From positions 1 to 6,322 of the forward strand of contig CAJLRT010000067.1 of NCBI GenBank assembly GCA_905209135.1: a DNA stretch of 6,322 bases. The letters run 5' to 3'. Made by a program: the position numbers and the translations under genes. Shown in pieces: positions 1 to 5,410 of this stretch (position 1 is its first letter; every line of letters begins with the position of its first letter). This stretch comes from an uncultured Eubacteriales bacterium (GTDB lineage Bacteria > Bacillota > Clostridia > Oscillospirales > UMGS1783). The notes below the pieces were generated by a model. That model saw nothing but the letters and a program-made list of their open reading frames with translations. It was not told where the DNA came from and ran no database searches.

Positions 1-22
1 GGGCAGAAAAGCCGGCGGCATC

Positions 23-40
23 TGCAAACAGAAGTTTGCA
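23..40 (-). repeat. Small inverted repeat downstream of the T-box terminator
   Basis: A perfect 6-base inverted repeat (TGCAAA at 23-28, TTTGCA at 35-40) with a 6-base loop lies just after the leader terminator in the direction of transcription. It has no T tract on either side. It may form a weak hairpin in the 5' untranslated region of the off-window gene, but it is short enough to be chance. Confidence 0.25.
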
Positions 41-43
41 CAC

Positions 44-70
44 AAAAAAGCCGCCCCGAAACGGGACGGC
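44..70 (-). terminator. Rho-independent terminator of the T-box leader
   Basis: On the minus strand a 9-bp GC-rich stem (62-70 with 50-58, one U-G wobble, loop UUU at 59-61) is followed directly by six U residues (44-49). Bases 61-65 on its 5' arm can instead pair with 87-91 in the T-box element. That is the mutually exclusive antiterminator pairing expected of a transcription-attenuating T-box. Uncharged tRNA would favour the antiterminator and read-through into the gene left of the window. Confidence 0.9.
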
Positions 71-275
71 TGTAACCGCGGTACCACCCGTGTTCCCAAC
101 CAAATGCATTGGCGGACACTCTGCGCAATAACGGCTGCGGCCGTCGGGGACTACTCGCTTTCCCCCCCGCCCCTCCGGAACGAACTTCACACGCGATCGT
201 GCAAACGGCGCTTTCAGCCGGTGACGCCGCCTCTCTGCTGCCTTTCCGCGCATTACTCTTTCCTTCACAGGGTTT
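44..275 (-). ncRNA. T-box riboswitch leader (tRNA-responsive attenuator)
   Basis: The core T-box GGGTGGTACCGCGG is read on the minus strand at 76-89. Its bulge UGGU (83-86) would pair with a tRNA end of type ACCA. Stem I runs from about 272 to 170. A loop-E-like specifier loop is formed by AGTA (254-257) opposite GAA (186-188), above a GGAA/TTCC helix (260-263 with 177-180) and below a stem around 247-253. The codon right after GAA is GTT (183-185, Val). One base later it is TTC (182-184, Phe), which has the advantage of a following purine. Antiterminator arms are 87-91 and 61-65. The family senses the charging state of one tRNA and usually controls an aminoacyl-tRNA synthetase, amino acid transporter or biosynthesis gene. 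The controlled gene is beyond base 1. The T-box identity is firm; the amino acid is not. Confidence 0.93.
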
Positions 276-280
276 TATTT

Positions 281-309
281 ATCATACCAGATATCCGGAT
301 GTTTTGCAA
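281..309 (-). promoter_or_regulatory. Sigma-A-type promoter for the T-box leader
   Basis: On the minus strand a -35 box TTGCAA (304-309) is separated by exactly 17 bases from a -10 box TATGAT (281-286), close to the TTGACA/TATAAT consensus (4/6 and 5/6). Transcription would start near 273-275, a few bases before the first strand of stem I. It begins 20 bases after the stop codon of the acetyltransferase gene, so the leader probably has its own transcript. Confidence 0.72.
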
Positions 310-328
310 GCGAAATCGGGCATTTTTC

Positions 329-832
329 TCATTTTATTGCCATTCGCCGGCGGTATTTCTCCATTCTGTAAAGCTGCTCTTCATCAAGAACCGCCGCGCC
401 GCCTTTATAGCCATATCCCATCTTTTGATAAAAACCGCGCGCAGTGACGGACGCCGGTATTTCTATGCGCTCGGCGCGCAGAAAATACTCGTCCCCCTCC
501 AGCGTTTCCACAATTTTTCTGCCGATTCCCTTGCCCTGGTATTCCGGCAAAACAAAGATTGTGAAAAGCGAGCTCTCATTCTCCTTATCCCAGTAGGGGC
601 CGATCGCGCCGCAGCCTACAATCCGGCCGGCGGCGCAGAACACATAAAAGTGCGTCCACGCCGCGCGCTTTATCAGATACGCGGGCGTCAGTGTGCGAAC
701 ATCGTTTTCGATATACGCTTCCGTATAGTCTTTGCGGTTTGTGGTTCTGAGCGTTCTTGCAATGAGAGCGGAGACTTCCTCCGCATCCCGCTCTTCAAAT
801 CGCCGGACCCGGACATGACAGCTTTTCCGCAC
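329..832 (-). CDS. GNAT family N-acetyltransferase
   Basis: This is a cytoplasmic acetyltransferase of the GNAT fold that would transfer acetyl from acetyl-CoA to an amine; its substrate cannot be told. The protein is about 167 residues, usual for a single-domain GNAT. It shows the beta-4 strand (FTIFVLPEYQ) leading into the acetyl-CoA pyrophosphate loop QGKGIG (about residues 99-104), then helix 3 (RKIVETLE). A late motif ARGFYQKMGYGYKG near residues 131-144 is typical of the family's C-terminal half. I prefer the GTG at 832 as start because AAAGGAG (841-847) lies 8 bases upstream. The in-frame GTG at 839-841, which adds three residues, overlaps that ribosome binding site. The gene stands alone between the operon terminator at 935-971 and the T-box promoter. 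I see no clear promoter for it, so low-level read-through is possible. Confidence 0.85.
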   Translation of the reverse strand: MRKSCHVRVRRFEERDAEEVSALIARTLRTTNRKDYTEAYIENDVRTLTPAYLIKRAAWTHFYVFCAAGRIVGCGAIGPYWDKENESSLFTIFVLPEYQGKGIGRKIVETLEGDEYFLRAERIEIPASVTARGFYQKMGYGYKGGAAVLDEEQLYRMEKYRRRMAIK

Positions 833-897
833 AGCGCGCACTCCTTTCCCGCCTCACTTATCTCCCCGCAGCCGCAAGGCGCAGCGGCCGCATTCCT

Positions 898-923
898 GCC
901 GGACAGGCGTGCAGCCGTCCGGC
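898..923. repeat. Inverted repeat / stem-loop upstream of the GNAT gene
   Basis: GCCGGAC (898-904) pairs with GTCCGGC (917-923). After a single unpaired base (A905), GGC (906-908) pairs with GCC (914-916), leaving a 5-base loop. This gives about 10 bp of very GC-rich stem. Neither side carries a T tract of terminator quality. It lies between the operon terminator and the acetyltransferase start, so in a minus-strand transcript it would sit in the 5' leader of that gene. It could be an RNA stability element or an operator-like site; its function is unknown. Confidence 0.5.
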
Positions 924-934
924 TTCCATTCTGT

Positions 935-971
935 AAAAAAGCCCGGGAAAAAGCCTCGCTTTTCCCCGGGC
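935..971 (-). terminator. Rho-independent terminator of the dehydrogenase-larA operon
   Basis: A 12-bp stem (960-971 with 941-952) with a 7-base loop (953-959) is followed on the minus strand by six T residues (935-940). The one non-Watson-Crick position (964/948) is a G-U pair in the minus-strand RNA but an A-C mismatch in the plus-strand RNA, which supports minus-strand use. It begins 20 bases past the stop codon of the LarA-like gene and marks the end of the operon. Confidence 0.92.
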
Positions 972-991
972 AGTCTTTGGCATATATGCGC

Positions 992-2242
992 TCAGTTCTC
1001 TTTCAGCTCAGGAAGTGTGGAACCGGCATAGGGCATGACAAGCACTTTCGCGTCCCTGCCGCACTTCGCATAGGCCGCTTCCAGGGCGTCCTGCACGGAT
1101 GCGTAAGGTGTAAGGTGGATGCTCTTGACAAAGTCGTCCGACAGATCGCTGACAAGATAGATGTCGGCGTTCTGGAGCACCAGCGAGATGGCCGCGGCCT
1201 TGTGGCCGCCCAGCTCGAAATGCTTCTTGATATTGACGACCATTTCCTCCGGACTGTAGCTCGTCATCCAGCGCTCAAAGCACTTCTCGCCCAGGCCCTC
1301 GGCGCAGGACGCGGACAGGATGACGACGCCGCCGTCCTTGACGGCGAACTTCGCATTGTCCAGGCCCTTTTGCGCCTGATAGAGATTCAGATCCTTCGGA
1401 TAGCCGCCCACGGACACGACGACAATATCGGCTTTCTCGGGAATCTGCACCTTGTACAGGGTGTCGAGAAATGCGCAGCCGGCGCGGTGCGCTTCGATGT
1501 GGTGGCCGGCAAAGCTCTTGAGAATCTTTTTCTTCTCATTGAGGACGACGTTGACAATATAGTCGATCTTGCGGAACTCGGCGACCTGGTCGATATCCGC
1601 CCGGACGGGGTTGCCCTCGATACGGCCCGTGGCAGCCTCGGCGCGTACCATCATCGAGTGGTTGGCCTGGATGGCGTCATGGGTCGATACGCCCGGCATA
1701 ATCGCCTTTGCGCCGCCGGAATAGCCCGCAAAATAGTGGAACTCTATATTGCCGATACAGATCAGGCGTTCGGCATTGGCGACGACGGAGAATACGTCGA
1801 CCGGCGTGCCGGCGTCCGTGGTGCCGAGATGGCCGCAGTCGCTGGGGTTGGAGTCGATGCAGCGGACGCGGTCATAGACCTCCTGCCCTACGAGCTTCAC
1901 CTTCTCCTCTTCGGTATGCGGACGGTGCGCGCCGAGCGCAAACACGACCGTGATATCCGAATCCAGAATCCCCGCGGCGCTGAGTTCGTCCAGCAGCGGC
2001 GGCAGTACGTCGTAGCTCGGAACGGGACGGGTCACATCGCTTGTAATGATGACGACTTTCTCACCCGGCTTGACGACTTTGTCCAGCCGGGGCGCGCCGA
2101 TCGGCTCGCGCAGCGAACGCGCAACCTCCGCTCGGCCGCCGACTTCGACGTCGACAGGGTTGGGATTCATCACCATCAGCAGATTCTTGTCGTCCACCTG
2201 GAACTTGACAGTGCCCTTGCTGAAACCCAATTCAAAATCCAT
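992..2242 (-). CDS. larA: LarA-type nickel-pincer-dependent 2-hydroxyacid racemase/epimerase
   Basis: The 416-residue protein has the length of lactate racemase LarA (Lar_N plus C-terminal domain). LarA inverts the C2 centre of a hydroxy acid by hydride transfer to a nickel pincer cofactor (NPN) bound to a lysine. The motif HYFAGYSGGAKAIMPG places H169 and K179 ten residues apart, as in H174/K184 of Lactiplantibacillus plantarum LarA. H195 matches H200, and H106 (in ALGAHRPHT) matches H108. D69/R72 in SDVTRP match D72/R75, and Q289/K292 match Q295/K298. All the catalytic positions I know are therefore kept. There is no signal peptide or membrane segment. It follows the E3 gene by 21 bases, with AAAGGAG (2249-2255) 6 bases before ATG, so it is cotranscribed with the dehydrogenase. 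The cofactor genes larB, larC and larE are not in the window. The substrate may be lactate or another 2-hydroxy acid, since the superfamily is broad. Confidence 0.88.
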   Translation of the reverse strand: MDFELGFSKGTVKFQVDDKNLLMVMNPNPVDVEVGGRAEVARSLREPIGAPRLDKVVKPGEKVVIITSDVTRPVPSYDVLPPLLDELSAAGILDSDITVVFALGAHRPHTEEEKVKLVGQEVYDRVRCIDSNPSDCGHLGTTDAGTPVDVFSVVANAERLICIGNIEFHYFAGYSGGAKAIMPGVSTHDAIQANHSMMVRAEAATGRIEGNPVRADIDQVAEFRKIDYIVNVVLNEKKKILKSFAGHHIEAHRAGCAFLDTLYKVQIPEKADIVVVSVGGYPKDLNLYQAQKGLDNAKFAVKDGGVVILSASCAEGLGEKCFERWMTSYSPEEMVVNIKKHFELGGHKAAAISLVLQNADIYLVSDLSDDFVKSIHLTPYASVQDALEAAYAKCGRDAKVLVMPYAGSTLPELKEN

Positions 2243-2263
2243 AACTAGCTCCTTTCAGGGCGC

Positions 2264-3661
2264 TTAGCGTTTGATGCTGTGCGCGCAGTGGCCCATCACC
2301 ATATGCGCGGCCTCCATGATCATTTCGTTGACGGTGGGATGCGGATGGATCGCATCGGCAATCTCTTCCACCGTGCTTTCCAGTTTAATGGCCGCGAGGC
2401 CCTCGCCGATCATATCGGTCGCATGCGCCGTAAATAGCTGCATGCCAAGAATTTCACCGGTGGCTTCATCGGTTACAATCTTGACAAAGCCGTTCTGCTC
2501 GCCCATGACGAGGGACTTGCCGTTGCCGGTCGCATCAAAGCGGCCGACCTTGACTTTGTAACCGGCGGCCTTTGCCTTTTCCTCATCCATGCCGACGCTC
2601 GCGATTTCCGGCGTGGTATAGACGCAGGCGGGGACAAGGTTGAAGTCAGCCTTGACAAGCTTATCGCCCTTACAGTTCTGCGCGGCAGCCATGCCCTGCG
2701 CAGAAGCCGCATGGGCCAGCATGATTTTGCCGTTGACGTCGCCGATGGCATAGATATTCGGAACATTGGTGCGGCAGTAGTCGTCCACGACGACAAAGCC
2801 GCGCTCCATCTTCAAGCCGAGCGCCTCAAAGCCCACATCTTTGGTGACCGGGCGGCGGCCGGTGGAGAGGATGACGATTTCACCGCTCTCGGTAAGGGTC
2901 TGGTCGTTCTGGGTAAAGGTTGCGGCCAGGCGGCCGTCCTTCTGTTCAATGCCGTTTACGCGCGCGCCGAGATGGAACCGCACGCCCTTCTTCTCCAGAA
3001 TGCCGCGCATTGTGGAAGAAATATCGGTGTCCATGCCGGGCAGGATCTCGGGCATCATCTCAACGATGGAAACATCGCAGCCGAAGGTGTTCATAACAGA
3101 GGCAAACTCAATGCCAATGACGCCGCCGCCGATAATTACGGCGGATTTCGGCATCTCTGTCAGCGCAAGGAAACCGTCGCTGTCCATAACGCCGGGCAGG
3201 TCCACGCCGGGGATGGGTATTTTCGCAGGGAAAGAGCCGGTTGCAATGATCGCCTTGTCAAAAGTGACCGTCTGCGGCTCGGCGCCCGTCACCTCGATCG
3301 TATTGGCGTTCTTGAATACGCCGGTGCCGCGGATCAGGGTGACTTTATTGCCGCGGAGCAGACCTTCAATGCCGCGGACCAGGCGGCTGACGACAAAGTC
3401 CTTGCGCGCGGCAACCTTGGCATAGTCGTAGGTTACGTTATCGGCAAAAATACCGAACTCCGCACCCTCTTTGGCATCGTGATACAGTTCGGCGGAATGC
3501 AGCAGGGATTTGGTGGGGATGCAGCCACGGTTCAGGCAGGTGCCGCCGACGGCATCCTTCTCAATCAGAACCGTCTTGAGTCCGAGCTGCGCGCTGGCGA
3601 TCGCAGCGACATAGCCGCCGGGGCCGCCGCCCAGGACTGCGACTTCATATTGATTAGCCAT
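2264..3661 (-). CDS. lpdA: Dihydrolipoamide dehydrogenase (E3)
   Basis: This flavoprotein reoxidises dihydrolipoyl groups on E2 and passes electrons through FAD to NAD+. It has 465 residues, normal for the family, and no fused N-terminal lipoyl domain. The FAD-binding loop GGGPGG is at residues 11-16. The redox-active disulfide is C42/C47 in GGTCLNRGCIPTK. The NAD-binding loop GGGVIG is at 178-183, and the second FAD motif is IYAIGDVNG near 303-311. The C-terminal active-site motif HPHPTVNE (439-446) supplies the His441/Glu446 pair that acts across the dimer. AAGGAG (3670-3675) stands 8 bases before the ATG. The gene is third in the visible operon, separated from E2 by 66 bases that contain a hairpin. 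Family assignment is secure. It could also serve other lipoyl systems, such as glycine cleavage, if no other E3 is present. Confidence 0.97.
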   Translation of the reverse strand: MANQYEVAVLGGGPGGYVAAIASAQLGLKTVLIEKDAVGGTCLNRGCIPTKSLLHSAELYHDAKEGAEFGIFADNVTYDYAKVAARKDFVVSRLVRGIEGLLRGNKVTLIRGTGVFKNANTIEVTGAEPQTVTFDKAIIATGSFPAKIPIPGVDLPGVMDSDGFLALTEMPKSAVIIGGGVIGIEFASVMNTFGCDVSIVEMMPEILPGMDTDISSTMRGILEKKGVRFHLGARVNGIEQKDGRLAATFTQNDQTLTESGEIVILSTGRRPVTKDVGFEALGLKMERGFVVVDDYCRTNVPNIYAIGDVNGKIMLAHAASAQGMAAAQNCKGDKLVKADFNLVPACVYTTPEIASVGMDEEKAKAAGYKVKVGRFDATGNGKSLVMGEQNGFVKIVTDEATGEILGMQLFTAHATDMIGEGLAAIKLESTVEEIADAIHPHPTVNEMIMEAAHMVMGHCAHSIKR

Positions 3662-3683
3662 GCGATTATCTCCTTTTTAACGT

Positions 3684-3713
3684 GTGGGCGTGTAACGACT
3701 GCTACACGCCCAC
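3684..3713 (-). repeat. Intercistronic 11-bp stem-loop between E2 and E3 genes
   Basis: GTGGGCGTGTA (3684-3694) and TACACGCCCAC (3703-3713) form a perfect 11-bp stem with an 8-base loop, lying 14 bases past the E2 stop codon. On the minus strand it is followed by ACGTTAAAAAGGAG, which has no U tract and runs straight into the E3 ribosome binding site. It is therefore not a canonical terminator. An RNA-processing or 3'-end stabilising element that tunes E2 against E3 output is a reasonable inference. Confidence 0.8.
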
Positions 3714-3727
3714 CCCAAGTTCTTTGA

Positions 3728-5395
3728 TTACAGCATCAAATACGGATTCTGCAGCAGCTTCTTCACATACTGCAGGAACTGCGCGGCCGGCGCGCCGTCG
3801 ATAATCCTGTGGTCATAGGTGAGCGACAGGGTCATGATCGGCCGGATCTCCACCTTGCCGTCCACCGCGACCGGCGTGTCCGCAATCTTGCCTACGGCGA
3901 GGATCGCAGCTTCCGGCGGGTTGATGACAGCGGTGAACTCGTCGACATCGTACATGCCGAGGTTCGTGATGGTAAAGGTGCCGTTTGCATATTCGTCACG
4001 GGTGAGCTTGCCGTCCTTGGCCTTTGCCGCCAGCTCGGCTCCCTGCTCATGGATCTGCGTAACGGACATGAGGTGCGCATTTTTGATGTTCGGAACAATC
4101 AGACCGTTGTCGATTGCAACAGCGATACCGAGGTTCACATAGTGCTTCATGATGATATTCTGTCCGTCGAGCGTCGAGTTGACGTTCGGGAACTTGATCA
4201 GGGCGGCGGCAACCGCCTTGACGAGAATATCGGTAAAGGAGACCTTGATATCGGCTTCCTTGAGCTTGTTGCGGAACCGGACGGACTCGGTCATATCCAC
4301 CTTCATGCGGTGATTGGCCTGGGCCATCTCGGAAAGGCTTCTGGACATGTTGTTTGCAATCGCCTTGCGCATGCCGGCAAACGGGACGACCGTCTCCGCC
4401 TGCTCGTATACGACTTCGGGAGTGCCCGGCGCCGTGATGGCCGACAGGACGTCGCCCTTCATAATCTTGCCGTTTGCACCCGTTCCGGTTACGCCGGCCA
4501 GATCGACGCCTTCGAGTTCGGCGATCTTCTTAGCGACAGGCGTCGCCTTGATCACGTTCACGTCGGCGTTGAGAACGTCGCGCTCAATAATCAGGCCGTC
4601 CGGGCCGGTACCGGCGACAGCTTCAACGGGAATCCCGCGCTCCTCCGCGCGCATGCGCGCACGCGGCGTTGCAAATACGCGTTCACCCGGCGCACGCTGT
4701 ACTGCCGGAGCAGCAGCGGGCGCAGCCTGGGCCGCGGGAGCGGCGGCAGGCGCTTCAGCAGCGGCAGCAGCGGCGGGCGCCGCAGCCTGCGGAAGCAGGG
4801 GCGTGAAATCGGTGCCCGGTTCGCCGATGATCGCGATCGTCTCGGTGATGGGAACAACCTCGCCCTCGCCGCGTACAATCTTCAGCAGCGTGCCGGAGGC
4901 GGTGGCGTCGATGGTGATGGTGAGCTTATCGGTTTCCATCTCGAACAGGGGCTCGCCTTCCTTGACCTCTTCGCCCTCCTTCTTCAGCCACTTGATGATG
5001 GTGCCTTCCGTCATCTGCAGGCCCTGCTTGGGCATGATAACCACGCTCGCGTTGATATTGCTCGTATCAACCGGCGCGGCGGGCGCAGGCGCGGGAGCGG
5101 CGGGAGCTTCGGCGGCGGCAGGAGCGGCAGGCGCTTCCGCATCGGGGATCGACTCGCCCGGCTCGCCGATATAGGCAATGGTCTCGGTGATAGGAACAAC
5201 TTCGTTTTCACCGCGCACAATCTTCAGCAGCGTACCGGAGGCGGAAGCGTCGATGGTGATGGTGAGCTTATCGGTTTCCATCTCGAACAGGGGCTCGCCT
5301 TCCTTGACGGCGTCGCCCTCCTTCTTCAGCCACTTGATGATGGTGCCTTCCGTCATTTGGAGACCTTGTTTCGGCATGATAACAGTAGATGCCAT
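3728..5395 (-). CDS. 2-oxoacid/acetoin dehydrogenase E2 (dihydrolipoamide acyltransferase), two lipoyl and two E3-binding domains
   Basis: This E2 forms the core of the multienzyme complex and moves the acyl group from lipoate to CoA. Lipoyl domain 1 covers residues 5-80 (lipoylated K43 in ETDK) and lipoyl domain 2 covers 119-194 (K157). They are joined by an Ala/Pro-rich flexible linker (about 84-108), and a second such linker spans about 203-236. Two peripheral-subunit-binding domains follow: 240-275 (ATPRARMRAEERG, GTGPDG) and 283-318 (ATPVAKKIAELEG, GTGANG). The acyltransferase domain runs from about 334 and ends with the catalytic DHRIIDG (H529, D533). At 555 residues it is longer than a one-lipoyl E2 (about 400-430). 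GGAGG (5404-5408) lies 8 bases before ATG, just after the stop codon of E1 beta. The MPKQGLQMTEG lipoyl type and the partner E1 suggest an acetoin or pyruvate substrate; this is not certain, so no acoC or pdhC symbol is given. Confidence 0.95.
   Translation of the reverse strand: MASTVIMPKQGLQMTEGTIIKWLKKEGDAVKEGEPLFEMETDKLTITIDASASGTLLKIVRGENEVVPITETIAYIGEPGESIPDAEAPAAPAAAEAPAAPAPAPAAPVDTSNINASVVIMPKQGLQMTEGTIIKWLKKEGEEVKEGEPLFEMETDKLTITIDATASGTLLKIVRGEGEVVPITETIAIIGEPGTDFTPLLPQAAAPAAAAAAEAPAAAPAAQAAPAAAPAVQRAPGERVFATPRARMRAEERGIPVEAVAGTGPDGLIIERDVLNADVNVIKATPVAKKIAELEGVDLAGVTGTGANGKIMKGDVLSAITAPGTPEVVYEQAETVVPFAGMRKAIANNMSRSLSEMAQANHRMKVDMTESVRFRNKLKEADIKVSFTDILVKAVAAALIKFPNVNSTLDGQNIIMKHYVNLGIAVAIDNGLIVPNIKNAHLMSVTQIHEQGAELAAKAKDGKLTRDEYANGTFTITNLGMYDVDEFTAVINPPEAAILAVGKIADTPVAVDGKVEIRPIMTLSLTYDHRIIDGAPAAQFLQYVKKLLQNPYLML
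4442..4678 (-). repeat. Tandem E3-binding (PSBD) domain pair inside E2
   Basis: Two consecutive copies of the small E3/E1-binding fold are encoded at 4571-4678 and 4442-4549. Over 34 aligned residues, 16 are identical by hand count (shared ATP, G, GTG and DVL positions). The first keeps Arg (R247) three residues after the ATP proline, where known E3-binding domains carry a key Arg; the second has Lys (K289). Most E2 proteins have one such domain. Confidence 0.8.
4814..5041 (-). repeat. Lipoyl-domain coding repeat, copy 2
   Basis: This encodes E2 residues 119-194 and repeats 5156-5383 at an offset of 342 bases. By hand count 71 of 76 residues agree with copy 1. At DNA level 4905-4966 (62 bases) and 4971-5014 (44 bases) are identical to copy 1, with only three differences between those blocks. 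Silent positions are therefore also conserved. Confidence 0.92.
5156..5383 (-). repeat. Lipoyl-domain coding repeat, copy 1
   Basis: This encodes E2 residues 5-80, the N-terminal lipoyl domain. The five residue differences from copy 2 are D28/E142, A29/E143, S51/T165, N64/G178 and Y75/I189; the lipoylation site is unchanged. Bases 5247-5308 and 5313-5356 are the perfectly matching blocks. Confidence 0.92.
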
Positions 5396-5403
5396 TCAAA
5401 TCG

Positions 5404-5410
5404 CCTCCTT
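5404..5410 (-). promoter_or_regulatory. Ribosome binding site of the E2 gene
   Basis: AAGGAGG on the minus strand overlaps the TAA stop codon of E1 beta (5409-5411) and sits 8 bases before the E2 ATG. The overlap of stop codon and Shine-Dalgarno sequence suggests translational coupling of E1 beta and E2. Confidence 0.85.

Noticed and set aside
1..21. Possible start (ATG at 19-21, minus strand) of the gene controlled by the T-box
   Set aside because: There is no Shine-Dalgarno sequence in front of it and only seven codons are visible, so it cannot be supported as a gene start.
104..2248. Very long open frame (714 codons) on the plus strand
   Set aside because: It runs antisense across the T-box, the acetyltransferase and larA, with no domain I recognise and no ribosome binding site. 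Such frames are common opposite GC-rich genes.
3684..3713. Hairpin as a Rho-independent terminator between E2 and E3
   Set aside because: No U tract follows on either strand, and the E3 ribosome binding site comes directly after it.
2711..3727. 338-codon plus-strand open frame opposite E3
   Set aside because: It is antisense to a protein with all E3 motifs intact, and its own translation resembles no protein family.
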